Positions 9,355 to 17,347 of a stretch of 64,000 nt of DNA are shown here, piece by piece. The DNA comes from an uncultured Alphaproteobacteria bacterium (GTDB lineage: Bacteria; Pseudomonadota; Alphaproteobacteria; Thalassobaculales; Thalassobaculaceae), in assembly GCA_902629125.1 (NCBI GenBank), contig CACOPQ010000001.1, positions 1-64,000 of the forward strand, written 5' to 3'. The notes under the pieces are model-generated. The model ran no database searches. It was not told where the DNA came from and saw nothing but the letters and a program-made list of their open reading frames with translations. Every line of letters starts with the position of its first letter. Within the stretch, counting starts at the first letter, position 1. A program made the translations under genes and the position numbers.

Positions 9355-9642
9355 ATGAGCGATCAATTTAAGGTGGGATCAAAAGTCCGAGTCACAAAAG
9401 CGTATCCGCCTGGTCATATCCGAACACCATTTTTTTTACGGGGTAAAAAGGGCATAATTATTCGGCACTTTGGCAAATATCCAAATCCAGAGAGATTAGC
9501 ATATGGTTTAAATGGCCTTCCAAAACTTAACTTGTATCAAGTCCTATTTGATATGGAAACCACATGGCAAGGCGATGGTAGTTTTGCTGCCAAAGACACA
9601 CTTACTTCAGACATTTATGAAACATGGTTGGAACTAATATGA
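9355..9642 (+). CDS. nitrile hydratase/thiocyanate hydrolase, beta-type C-terminal half
   Basis: This 95-residue protein matches the SH3-like C-terminal half of nitrile hydratase beta subunit. It starts FKVGSKVRVTKAYPPGHIRTP, continues FFLRGKKGIIIRHFG (family GHTRxPxYxRGxxGxI), has YQVLFDMETTW, and ends with DIYETWLELI, like the terminal DLWExYLE. The conserved Arg residues of this half, which contact the oxidised cysteines of the metal site in known structures, are present. The ATG lies one base past the stop of the N-half gene, and its own stop overlaps the alpha gene start as ATGA. The three products are therefore almost certainly made together and form one complex. Confidence 0.82.
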   Translation: MSDQFKVGSKVRVTKAYPPGHIRTPFFLRGKKGIIIRHFGKYPNPERLAYGLNGLPKLNLYQVLFDMETTWQGDGSFAAKDTLTSDIYETWLELI

Positions 9643-10295
9643 CAGGAAACAGCGGATCTCACGGTGGACATGATCACTCCCACAACGACTTTCAACCCGA
9701 TATTAAGGAACCAACCGAGAATTGGGAACTTTTGGAAATAGCACTACGAGAGTTGTTAGTGGATAAAGGGGTTTTATCCGCACGAGAAATTCAAGACGAA
9801 ATAGAAGCGTGGGAAAAAAAATCTCCCGAAAAAGGTGCCGAGATAGTCGCAAGAGCTTGGGTTGATGAAGAATTCAAAGCTCGCTTACTTGAAGACGCAA
9901 ACCGAACAATACAGGAGTTTGGGATAGAAGTTGAAATTCTTAAGATGGTAGCATTAGAAAACACGCCAGAGCTTCACCACGTAGTAGTCTGCACGCTGTG
10001 TTCTTGCTACCCGAGACCAATTCTTGGGGTACCCCCATTATGGTACAAGTCAAAGCAATACCGTTCCCGTGTAATTCGTGAGCCGAGAGCTGTTTTACGG
10101 GAATTTGGGACGAAATTATCTGATGATACAGAAATACGAGTAGTCGACTCCACAGCTGACTGTCGCTATCTGGTGATTCCGGTTAGACCAGTTGGCACGG
10201 AGAAAATGACAGAAGAGGAGCTGGCAAAACTTATCACGAGGGATTCGATGATTGGTACTGCACAAGCGCGTGATCCTATTGGACAACGCTCTTAG
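9639..10295 (+). CDS. nitrile hydratase alpha / thiocyanate hydrolase gamma subunit, Co-type
   Basis: This is the catalytic subunit of a cytoplasmic metalloenzyme that hydrates nitriles to amides or hydrolyses thiocyanate. The metal-binding motif CTLCSC is intact; Thr at the second position is the cobalt-type signature (iron enzymes have Ser). LGVPPLWYKSKQYRSRVIREPRxVL and RPVGTEKMTEEELAKLITRDSMIG follow, as in the family. The residue after the motif is Arg (CYPRP), where typical two-subunit nitrile hydratases have Trp (CYPWP). The N-terminus is His-rich (HGGHDHSHND). The track start is ATG at 9624; ATG at 9639 is preferred because it overlaps the previous stop as ATGA. No activator gene is adjacent. 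Confidence 0.88.
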   Translation: MTGNSGSHGGHDHSHNDFQPDIKEPTENWELLEIALRELLVDKGVLSAREIQDEIEAWEKKSPEKGAEIVARAWVDEEFKARLLEDANRTIQEFGIEVEILKMVALENTPELHHVVVCTLCSCYPRPILGVPPLWYKSKQYRSRVIREPRAVLREFGTKLSDDTEIRVVDSTADCRYLVIPVRPVGTEKMTEEELAKLITRDSMIGTAQARDPIGQRS

Positions 10296-10321
10296 AAAAA
10301 TTTAGAACGCAATAGCAACGC

Positions 10322-11347
10322 TTAAAAATAATCGTCTGCTGAGATACCGACATCGATTGCGGCTGCTTTTATACTATCGAAAACACCCTGACTTATCTGG
10401 ATGCCGTTCGTCTCCGCAAGTTTCGAAGACGTAGTCTCTTTTTCACCCGGCAGAAGAACTTTACCCCTTTCATCGATAGGTTTTGATTGCCTTACTTCAC
10501 TAACAAAATTACTAGCTGCTTTTTCATATTCCGCCATTGGACGAAAAGAATCCACACGTAGCAGTATAAATAACCAATTGTACTCAAGCGTTTTACCCAG
10601 CATAGCATCACCGACAAGCTCCGCTATGATACCCATTCCACTTCCCTTCGGCCCAGCAGCTGGCAATAATGCTCCGCCGTCATAAAAATCATTTGGGTTG
10701 GTTGAAGGATTTCCATTTTTATCTATTATTATATCTGGAGGTAATTGGTCACCATTAGCTCTGGCAACAGCTACTTTACCTGCCGGCCAGTTTGAGATAG
10801 CAAAATCGCAAACTAAAGGGTCATTTTTTAGTCCTGGCATTGAAAGTGTATACGGATTAGTGCTCATAACGGGCTCTTTTCCGCCAAAGGGAACCACATT
10901 ACCCCATAGTTGTCTGCCTCCACCTCCCATGCTTAGCCCAAGAAAACCAGCATCTGCTGCTTGTTCGCCGTATGCACCCATTCGTCCGGTATGCCCGCAA
11001 TTAGAAATTGCTATCGCAACAATCCCACTATTGCGCGCCAATGTTATTCCCGCTTCGGTAGCTTTTTTCATAGCTACAATTCCGATGCCTCCTGCACCAT
11101 CAACACTTATCAAGTTGTTAGTTTTTTGTTCTAATTTGGGTACAGCGCTTGAATCTATAATCCCTTTTCTAGCCTCACCTATATAAAGTCCTAGACGGTT
11201 AACGCCATGGCTTGGAACACCTTTCATTTCAGCATCAACCAAGTGCTCAGCTATGATTTTTGAATTAGATTGAGAAAAACCGGCTGCGGCTAATGAATCG
11301 CTTATAAAGTTTAATAACGGCATTTTTTCTGTAGTAAAATGAGTCAT
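10322..11347 (-). CDS. malate/L-lactate dehydrogenase (Ldh2 family)
   Basis: This NAD(P)-dependent 2-hydroxyacid/ureidoglycolate-type dehydrogenase of the Ldh2 fold is unrelated to ordinary LDH/MDH. Signatures are AEMKGVPSHGVNRL near residue 50, CGHTGRMGAYGEQA in the cofactor/catalytic region, PFGGKEPVMSTNPYTLSMP, and GSGMGIIAELVGDAMLG toward the C-terminus. The track ORF starts at 11383, but ATG at 11347 (MTHFTTEKMPLL) is preceded by GAGGACGG and matches the usual start. It faces the nitrile hydratase-like operon tail to tail and is divergent from a 2-hydroxyacid dehydrogenase. A role in 2-oxoacid/2-hydroxyacid interconversion is inferred from family only. Confidence 0.88.
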   Translation of the reverse strand: MTHFTTEKMPLLNFISDSLAAAGFSQSNSKIIAEHLVDAEMKGVPSHGVNRLGLYIGEARKGIIDSSAVPKLEQKTNNLISVDGAGGIGIVAMKKATEAGITLARNSGIVAIAISNCGHTGRMGAYGEQAADAGFLGLSMGGGGRQLWGNVVPFGGKEPVMSTNPYTLSMPGLKNDPLVCDFAISNWPAGKVAVARANGDQLPPDIIIDKNGNPSTNPNDFYDGGALLPAAGPKGSGMGIIAELVGDAMLGKTLEYNWLFILLRVDSFRPMAEYEKAASNFVSEVRQSKPIDERGKVLLPGEKETTSSKLAETNGIQISQGVFDSIKAAAIDVGISADDYF

Positions 11348-11490
11348 AATTTTTTTCCGTCCTCTACAATATTTAAATGCCAAAGTTCAATATTTTTAAA
11401 TTAATCGGGGCATTAAAAATTTTATGGAGTAATCCTAACGCTTCCAGTACTACTATGATTGATTTATACCGGATTTAGTGGATAAAAAAA

Positions 11491-12480
11491 ATGAGTAATC
11501 CCCCGCCATGGATCGCTTTGGCTGATACCCCTGAGCTTCCAATTGCTAAAACAGCTTTCAACGAGGTTGAAGTTGGATTAAATGTGCGGAATATAGCACT
11601 ACCATACAAACCTCTTACTAAAGAGGAAACCGAATACTGGACGAAGCAATTGAGCGGAGTTGGTGGTATCCTACTCAGATCTGGTTATATTACTGAAGAG
11701 CTCTTAACGCCGTTAGAACACCTAAAAGTAGTCGCCGTTCATGGAGCTGGCGTCGATCCCGTTGACGTGGATGCATGCACTAGACGTGGTGTATGGGTAA
11801 CTAATACACCCGGCGCAAATGCGGATGCAGTGGCTGAAATGACAATTGGCTTAATGCTATCTATGGCTAGGCAAATTCCACAAGCCGCCAACAAAGTTTC
11901 CGCAGAAAAAGCTTGGGATAGCGCAAGACATATCGGCACGGAGTTAAAAGATAAAACACTAGGCTTGCTAGGACTTGGCCAAATTGGACAGCGCGTCGCT
12001 ACAATTGCTAAAGCATTTGGCATGAATGTAATTGCTTATGACCCTGGGCTGCAAGCATCGGAAATGATTAGCAAAGGTTCCGCACCCGTTTCCTTAGAAG
12101 AGTTAGCAAACCACTCAGACTTTCTGTCTTTGCATGCCCCCGCTATAGACTCGACCAAGCACATTATAAGCAGAGACTTTTTGGGCAAAATGAAAACCTC
12201 CTCAAAACTGATAAATTGTGCCCGTGGTAGTTTAGTGGATGAACACGCTTTAGCGGAAGCATTAAACAACGGTCACCTTTCCGGAGTGGCTTTAGACGTT
12301 TTGGATGGAGAACCACCTGACCCTAAAAGTCCTTTGTTTGATGCCCCTAATGTTTTAATCACGCCCCATATGGCGGGCTCGACACGGGAATGTCTGGAAA
12401 CCATAGCAAAAACTGCTATGCAGGATATCGTCCGCGTATTGCATGGTAAAGAGCCATTGCACTCTGTAAATACCTTCTAG
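11491..12480 (+). CDS. D-2-hydroxyacid dehydrogenase
   Basis: This is a second D-isomer-specific 2-hydroxyacid dehydrogenase of 329 residues. The NAD motif is LGLGQIGQRVA. Catalytic Arg is in NCARGSLVDE, Glu in VLDGEPPDP, and His in ITPHMAGST. It resembles the glyoxylate/hydroxypyruvate and phosphoglycerate dehydrogenase branch more than the copy at 6265 does (canonical PHxAGST here against PHTGGE there). No strong ribosome site is seen before the ATG. It is divergent from the Ldh2-type gene and convergent with an enolase-superfamily gene; all three fit hydroxyacid or sugar-acid metabolism. Confidence 0.9.
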   Translation: MSNPPPWIALADTPELPIAKTAFNEVEVGLNVRNIALPYKPLTKEETEYWTKQLSGVGGILLRSGYITEELLTPLEHLKVVAVHGAGVDPVDVDACTRRGVWVTNTPGANADAVAEMTIGLMLSMARQIPQAANKVSAEKAWDSARHIGTELKDKTLGLLGLGQIGQRVATIAKAFGMNVIAYDPGLQASEMISKGSAPVSLEELANHSDFLSLHAPAIDSTKHIISRDFLGKMKTSSKLINCARGSLVDEHALAEALNNGHLSGVALDVLDGEPPDPKSPLFDAPNVLITPHMAGSTRECLETIAKTAMQDIVRVLHGKEPLHSVNTF

Positions 12481-12534
12481 ATAAAGTTGTAATCCCATAA
12501 AACGATTGATACCACTCTATCTAAAGATTTTATT

Positions 12535-13623
12535 TTAGCTAGACTTGTGAGCGCACAAGCCATCCCAGTTGAAGTCGATACCGTGACCAGGTGCTTCGCT
12601 AGCTAAAGCGAAACCATTTTTAACAACTAACGGTTCTAGAATGAACTTCTCCAATCCAAACCCATGAACCTCAAGGTACGACGCATTCGGAACTGCGCCT
12701 AAGAGGTGGACATGAATATCATGCACACCGTGCGACGTTACAGGGAGATTTTTTGCTTCTGCGAGTTTTGCGACCTTCATCCAAACTGTTACACCCCCAC
12801 AGTTAGAAACATCGGGCTCAATGTAACTGACGCCATTTGCTTGCAACATATGTTGAAAATCATAAATAGTATGAAGATTTTCACCAGCAGAAATTGGCAC
12901 TCCACCTTCAACTAAAATTCTATTATGCCCTAAGTAATCTTCAGGTATCGTAGGCTCTTCCAACCAAACTAATTCAAACTCACGGAATGCACGTGCAGCT
13001 CGAATAGCTTCGTCAACAGTCCAACGCATATTTGCATCAACCATAAGAGGAAAGTTCTTCCCTAAATGTTTTCGCATAGCGGCTATTCTGGCGACATCTT
13101 CTTCAAGGTTATCTCTGCCAACCTTCATTTTAATTGCCCGAAACCCACTAGATAAGTTCTTCTCCGTCTGGGCGAGTAGTTCCTCTTCGGTAAACATCAG
13201 ATCAATGCCGCCCGCATAAGCTTTTATTTTGGGGTCTGCTCCTCCAAGAAGCCGCCATAAGGGCATGCCAACTTGTTTCCCCATTAAATCCCATAAAGCA
13301 ATGTCAACTGCTGAAAGAGCATGGATTGCAAGTCCTCCCCGACCGGCATAATGAAGTTTCCACCATAAAGATTTCCAAATTTGTTCTATTCGTGCTTCGT
13401 CTTTACCTAGAAGAAACGGAGCCATGTCATCCCGCATCACAGAATGAATACCTTTAGCACCCGCGCCAAGCGTGTATGTATATCCTAGTCCCTGCGCACC
13501 ATTGGAATTTTCTATTCGTATCGTCATTAGTTCAAAGCTTGCCATATCACCATGCATGCTATCCGAGAGCACAACAGGCAATGGGATGCTGAAGTGGTCA
13601 GTCTTAATGTTGCTAATGGACAT
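12535..13623 (-). CDS. mandelate racemase/enolase-superfamily enzyme
   Basis: This 362-residue member of the enolase superfamily would abstract a proton alpha to a carboxylate, as in sugar-acid dehydratases and mandelate racemase. It shows the KxK motif (AIKMKVG), the three metal ligands in order (VDANMRW, WLEEP, SAGENLH), and a C-terminal His region SHGVHDIHVHLLG. The two-domain length is normal. GAGG lies seven bases before the ATG. An acid-sugar dehydratase is the most likely role given the neighbouring 2-hydroxyacid dehydrogenases, but the substrate is not fixed by these motifs. A diverged paralogue lies at 20956. Confidence 0.88.
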   Translation of the reverse strand: MSISNIKTDHFSIPLPVVLSDSMHGDMASFELMTIRIENSNGAQGLGYTYTLGAGAKGIHSVMRDDMAPFLLGKDEARIEQIWKSLWWKLHYAGRGGLAIHALSAVDIALWDLMGKQVGMPLWRLLGGADPKIKAYAGGIDLMFTEEELLAQTEKNLSSGFRAIKMKVGRDNLEEDVARIAAMRKHLGKNFPLMVDANMRWTVDEAIRAARAFREFELVWLEEPTIPEDYLGHNRILVEGGVPISAGENLHTIYDFQHMLQANGVSYIEPDVSNCGGVTVWMKVAKLAEAKNLPVTSHGVHDIHVHLLGAVPNASYLEVHGFGLEKFILEPLVVKNGFALASEAPGHGIDFNWDGLCAHKSS

Positions 13624-13742
13624 TTGGAACCTCAGATAATATTTGCTAAGTAGCTATTTTATGCTTTAGTTTTCCACAAATAGAAGCCAAATGGCAATTA
13701 ACATATTCAAAACTAAAAGAATTTGAAAAGCGGGAGCGACTG

Positions 13743-14288
13743 ATGGCTAGAATTTCATACGCAAATAAGAGTGCTGTACCCAATCACCTTCAGAACTTGT
13801 TTGACGATATGTCAACTTATGGGCCATTCGGCAGTTTGGTTGGAGCAATGGCTCACAGGACACCAATATTCGAGCATGTTTTTGGCATGTTGACAGACTT
13901 ACGCAAGGAAGGTGTCTTACCTAGAAGATATTTGGAGTTAGCCTTAGTCGCTGTCTCCAAAATAAACGCCTGCGATTATTGCGTTGCGCATCATGCTCCA
14001 TTTTTAACAGTAGAGGGTGTGACCCCTGCTGGTGCAGAAAATATTCTACAATATGAAGAGCACCCGGAATTCGACGATATAGACAAACTAGTCGTAGAAT
14101 ATTCAATCGAAGTCACAAGCAATTTTCATCGCGTTCGAGATCAACTATTCGATCGCTTACGAAATCATTTTTCAGAAGAACAAATCGTCGAGTTAACGTG
14201 GCGCATTGCCCTCTGCGGCGCGTTTAATCGCTTTAATGACGTGCTTCAACTGGACATAGAAGAGGAGGCGTTAGCGAAGATCGCTTGA
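13743..14288 (+). CDS. carboxymuconolactone decarboxylase/AhpD-like protein
   Basis: This 181-residue all-helical protein of the AhpD/CMD family has the redox motif CDYCVAHH (CxxCxxxH type), near residue 80. Family members are either alkylhydroperoxidases, with this CxxC as peroxidatic pair, or gamma-carboxymuconolactone decarboxylases, which lack it. The CxxC points to an AhpD-like thiol redox role. The later LTWRIALCGAFNRFNDVLQL is typical of the C-terminal helices. It has a GGGAG site before the ATG and stands alone, convergent with the DksA-like gene. The peroxide substrate and electron donor are unknown. Confidence 0.85.
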   Translation: MARISYANKSAVPNHLQNLFDDMSTYGPFGSLVGAMAHRTPIFEHVFGMLTDLRKEGVLPRRYLELALVAVSKINACDYCVAHHAPFLTVEGVTPAGAENILQYEEHPEFDDIDKLVVEYSIEVTSNFHRVRDQLFDRLRNHFSEEQIVELTWRIALCGAFNRFNDVLQLDIEEEALAKIA

Positions 14289-14332
14289 AAAATACTAGTA
14301 TCTGAAATCTGCATAACACATAAGGTTCAATC

Positions 14333-14665
14333 CTATTTTGCACAATTGATGCACGTGGGGCATGCTGGGTCAAACTTTAATCTTTTACGAGGAATTTTTT
14401 CATCACAGGCTATACAATAACCAAAATTCCCACTTTTTAAACGTTCCATAGCGGCCTCCACACGTCTCAAATCCAATTTTCTCCGCCGTTCAGTTTCGAT
14501 TGCCATGGATTGCCTCTGAATCGCGTCCATCCGAGAAAGTCTTCCAATTTTAGTTTGGTCCAATTCAACAGCTTTTGCCGAACTTTTTGCTGAGACTATC
14601 AGGCTTTCTAAGGCAAGCTTTTTTTCTTCTAACTGTTTGAAAAAAACTTTTTCATCAGGAAACAT
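14333..14665 (-). CDS. DksA/TraR-family zinc-finger protein
   Basis: This 110-residue small protein has a charged coiled-coil N-terminus and a C-terminal four-cysteine zinc finger (CIACDEKIPRKRLKF, then CPTCINC). This is the DksA/TraR layout, in which the coiled coil enters the RNA polymerase secondary channel and alters initiation. It is shorter than true DksA (about 150) and closer to TraR/YbiI-size relatives. The acidic tip residues of DksA are not obvious, so regulatory activity is uncertain. The ATG lies eight bases after the stop of the TauD-like gene, so it appears to be the last gene of a USP-SDR-dioxygenase run. Confidence 0.85.
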   Translation of the reverse strand: MFPDEKVFFKQLEEKKLALESLIVSAKSSAKAVELDQTKIGRLSRMDAIQRQSMAIETERRRKLDLRRVEAAMERLKSGNFGYCIACDEKIPRKRLKFDPACPTCINCAK

Positions 14666-14673
14666 TTTTTGCC

Positions 14674-15555
14674 CTAAACTGTCGGCTGGTCACCCGCCAC
14701 CGTTGTTCTATGCATAACACGTCTGTATTCTTCATCAGGCCAAGGATTTCCCCTATGAAGGATCGACCTGTTATCCCACATTACTAAATCTAGGGGAGCC
14801 CATTTATGAGCATAAACAAACTCCGGACGCGTAATCCAAGAAGTCAATTCCGTAATTAACGCCCTACTTTTCGAGTAATCCCATCCCTCTACATAGTGGC
14901 AGTGACTTCCAAGGTAAAAGACTTTCCGTCCAGTTTCTGGATGCTTTCTAATCATCGCTTGTCTGACTGGTTTTAATCGTTCTTTATCTTCCTCCGAGAA
15001 AATATCGCCAACAATTAACTGCCTAGAAAAAATTATTGAATGTTCGCAAACGAGACCCTCTAAATCTTCTTTTTCAATGCCTGAAATAGATCCAGGCCAA
15101 GTATCATAAGCGTAACGTGCATCCGCAAACTCGGTTTCGCCACCAAAGGGAGGGACTTCGCGGCCCGACAAAATAGAGATATTAGCTGGGATTGGCTTGA
15201 AAGATGAGTCAGAATGCCACAAGCTGTTGCCTCGGTGGTAACGCGACTTTTCATCACCATGTGAACGAATTTTGTCATTATCATCTACGTTCGCGATGCG
15301 CGAAATCTCAGGATGCGTAACACCCCCACCGCGGTCAAAGCCGAGTGATCTTTCGAGAGAACCAAACTTTTCTGAGAAGGCGATCTGTTGATCATCATTT
15401 ATGTTCTGGTTTCTGAAAACAAGCACTGCATACTTCCCTAAAGCCTCTCTTAGCTGATGGTATACGGAGGAATTTATGGGCGACGCCACATCTACTCCTA
15501 TAACTTCACCTGCAAAGTCCATTCCTGGTAATAATGGTTTGATCGCAAAATCCAT
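14674..15555 (-). CDS. TauD/TfdA-family alpha-ketoglutarate-dependent dioxygenase
   Basis: This 293-residue Fe(II)/2-oxoglutarate dioxygenase has the iron-binding HxD in LWHSDSSF and the distal His in the C-terminal region, with HRGNPWPDEEYRRVMHRTTV also supplying the Arg that holds 2-oxoglutarate. The ending TTVAGDQP is shared with the second TauD-like protein at 19173. Family members hydroxylate taurine, 2,4-D, alkyl sulfates or similar substrates, releasing the leaving group. The site AAGGA precedes the ATG. It lies 12 bases downstream of an SDR, which could oxidise the hydroxylated product. The substrate is not determinable. Confidence 0.9.
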   Translation of the reverse strand: MDFAIKPLLPGMDFAGEVIGVDVASPINSSVYHQLREALGKYAVLVFRNQNINDDQQIAFSEKFGSLERSLGFDRGGGVTHPEISRIANVDDNDKIRSHGDEKSRYHRGNSLWHSDSSFKPIPANISILSGREVPPFGGETEFADARYAYDTWPGSISGIEKEDLEGLVCEHSIIFSRQLIVGDIFSEEDKERLKPVRQAMIRKHPETGRKVFYLGSHCHYVEGWDYSKSRALITELTSWITRPEFVYAHKWAPLDLVMWDNRSILHRGNPWPDEEYRRVMHRTTVAGDQPTV

Positions 15556-15567
15556 TTAATTTTCCTT

Positions 15568-16335
15568 TTAATAGATGGTCACGCCACTATCGACAGAAAG
15601 AATTTGCCCGGTAGTTATCTCTGATTCATCCGAGGCTAAATACACAGCCATGTTTGCAATGTGAATGGGCATGCCAAAGCCCAAGAGATGCTGTTCGGAT
15701 ATTTTTGCTATCTCGGGCGACTCTTGGACAAGTTTTTTTACACGATCAGAGAGGGTTACCGAAGGCGCAATAGCATTTACTCGAATATTATTTGGCGCAT
15801 ACTCTACAGCCATAGACCTGGTCATTGAGGCTACCCCACCTTTTGCCGCCGTGTAGCAATCCCTTCCAGGCAAAGCCATCAGTGCAACGTTTGAAGACAT
15901 ATTAATTATTGAACCGCCACCTGATTCAATTATCGCTGGAATACCATGCTTGGAACAAACGAATGTACCGAAAAGATCTAACTTAATGACACGCCAGAAT
16001 TCCTCATCTGGCGCCTCTGTGACGGGACCGTCCTGCATCGTCGATCCGCCTGCGTTATTATGAAGAACGTCGAGTTTTCCAAAACGATTAACAGTTTCCG
16101 AAATTACAGACTTGACACTATCATGGTCAGTTACGTCCATTTCCATAAATACAGCGTTACCACCAGCATTTCCGCTTGTCTCTTGTGCAAGTTTCGCAGA
16201 TTCATTTCCAAGACTAGTTTCTATGTCTGTAACTATGACACTAGCGCCCTCTTCCGCAAACCTAATGGCCGTCGCCCTACCTATACCACCACCGCCGCCA
16301 GTGATTAACGCCACCTTACCCTCTAAACGTCCCAT
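15568..16335 (-). CDS. short-chain dehydrogenase/reductase (SDR)
   Basis: This is a canonical SDR of 255 residues. TGGGGGIGRAT is the NAD(P) motif, NNAGG the structural Asn motif, NMSSNV the catalytic Ser, and YTAAKGG the Tyr-Lys pair. TGQILSVDSG is near the C-terminus, typical of FabG-like members. An acidic residue after the second strand (VTDIE) suggests NAD rather than NADP preference. It sits between a universal stress protein gene and a TauD-type dioxygenase on the same strand, with a 12-base gap to the latter. That supports a shared substrate path, but the alcohol or ketone is unknown. Confidence 0.9.
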   Translation of the reverse strand: MGRLEGKVALITGGGGGIGRATAIRFAEEGASVIVTDIETSLGNESAKLAQETSGNAGGNAVFMEMDVTDHDSVKSVISETVNRFGKLDVLHNNAGGSTMQDGPVTEAPDEEFWRVIKLDLFGTFVCSKHGIPAIIESGGGSIINMSSNVALMALPGRDCYTAAKGGVASMTRSMAVEYAPNNIRVNAIAPSVTLSDRVKKLVQESPEIAKISEQHLLGFGMPIHIANMAVYLASDESEITTGQILSVDSGVTIY

Positions 16336-16367
16336 TCTATCCCCTATGGTTAATCTTTATTTGAATT

Positions 16368-17183
16368 TTAATGAGCAAAAATGACTGGTATTTGAGCTTG
16401 ATCAAGTATCGCTCTGGTCGCCCCACCAAAAATCATTTGAGTAAGCCTACTTTGAGTAAAAGCACCTTTTACCAAGAAATCAACTTCACAAGAAGAAGCA
16501 ACCTCTAGAACTCTCTCACCAACATTGCCGCCCGGCGCCCCTTTTTTAATTTCAACCTCAACCTCGTTAGCCTCGAGATATCGCTGTAATGCTCTCCCGT
16601 CTGGACCGGCATGCACCCATCCATCAACTTCAATCACAAAAACCTTTTTTGCCATACGGATTATTGGCATACTCAACGCTAAAACCCTTGCTGTCTCGGT
16701 ACTGTGGTTCCATGCAATTCCTACAGTTTCACCGTACTTTCCACTCCAAGAAGGCGGCACCACTAATACCGGCCTACCACCTTCAAAAAGAGCCATTTCG
16801 AATAATGTCTGCCAATGAGGGTTTTCATGAGATCTGCCAATTATAGAAATGTCGTAAACTCTACAAATTTCTCCAACCTGTCTCCAGTTCGACAAGCTCG
16901 TCATATCAACTATAAGCTGCTCGTTGGTGATTTTTGGATTACATGCGGCAGCTCTTTGTCTAATTAAATCGCCAGCACTCTTTTTTTGCGCTTCTATTTC
17001 CTCGTCTAAGCCATCATATGAAACCACCCCCCCACTCATTGGGTCCACGATAACTGGATCAGGTAACCTCGGATAAAAAACTCCAGTTACTTGACCATTA
17101 TGCCGATGCGCAAGTTGAGAAGCTGCTTCAATAGGTACATCGCGAGCTGAGTCCGCACCAAACGGGATTAAAATTTGTCTCAT
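16368..17183 (-). CDS. universal stress protein, tandem UspA domains
   Basis: This 271-residue cytoplasmic protein has two UspA-like domains. The second is the clearer, with VGIAWNHSTETARVLA at its start and GAFTQSRLTQMIFGGATRAIL near the end, matching the ATP-binding glycine/serine motif of Usp proteins. The first domain (residues 1-145) opens with ILIPFGADSARD and lacks an obvious full nucleotide motif. Such proteins help survival under stress or starvation and bind ATP or form dimers. It is the first gene of a minus-strand run continuing into an SDR. AAGGAGA lies before the start. Confidence 0.87.
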   Translation of the reverse strand: MRQILIPFGADSARDVPIEAASQLAHRHNGQVTGVFYPRLPDPVIVDPMSGGVVSYDGLDEEIEAQKKSAGDLIRQRAAACNPKITNEQLIVDMTSLSNWRQVGEICRVYDISIIGRSHENPHWQTLFEMALFEGGRPVLVVPPSWSGKYGETVGIAWNHSTETARVLALSMPIIRMAKKVFVIEVDGWVHAGPDGRALQRYLEANEVEVEIKKGAPGGNVGERVLEVASSCEVDFLVKGAFTQSRLTQMIFGGATRAILDQAQIPVIFAH

Positions 17184-17309
17184 TACGCTCTCCTTTTTTG
17201 TTTTTGATTATAGAAACAATCAATTCAAGCCCTCGTAACCATTAATTAAGAATACCAGTTTTCGCTATTAGAAACTAGTTCGTTTCATTTTTCTTGGTTA
17301 CCAACTTTT

Positions 17310-17330
17310 AATTCTAAAATTTTTAGAATT
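17310..17330. repeat. AT-rich inverted repeat, 10-bp arms
   Basis: There are perfect 10-base arms, AATTCTAAAA and TTTTAGAATT, around a single T. The site lies 18 bases beyond the stop of the DUF547 gene and upstream of the universal stress protein gene, both on the minus strand. It could be a weak hairpin at the end of the DUF547 transcript or an operator for the stress-protein gene. Being almost all A and T, it makes a poor intrinsic terminator. Confidence 0.5.
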
Positions 17331-17347
17331 TTAGATTTAGGAAAGCG

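Noticed and set aside
10698-11186. 162-aa plus-strand ORF
   Set aside because: It lies wholly antisense to the Ldh2-type dehydrogenase, which has clear family motifs. It is a shadow rich in Pro and Ser.
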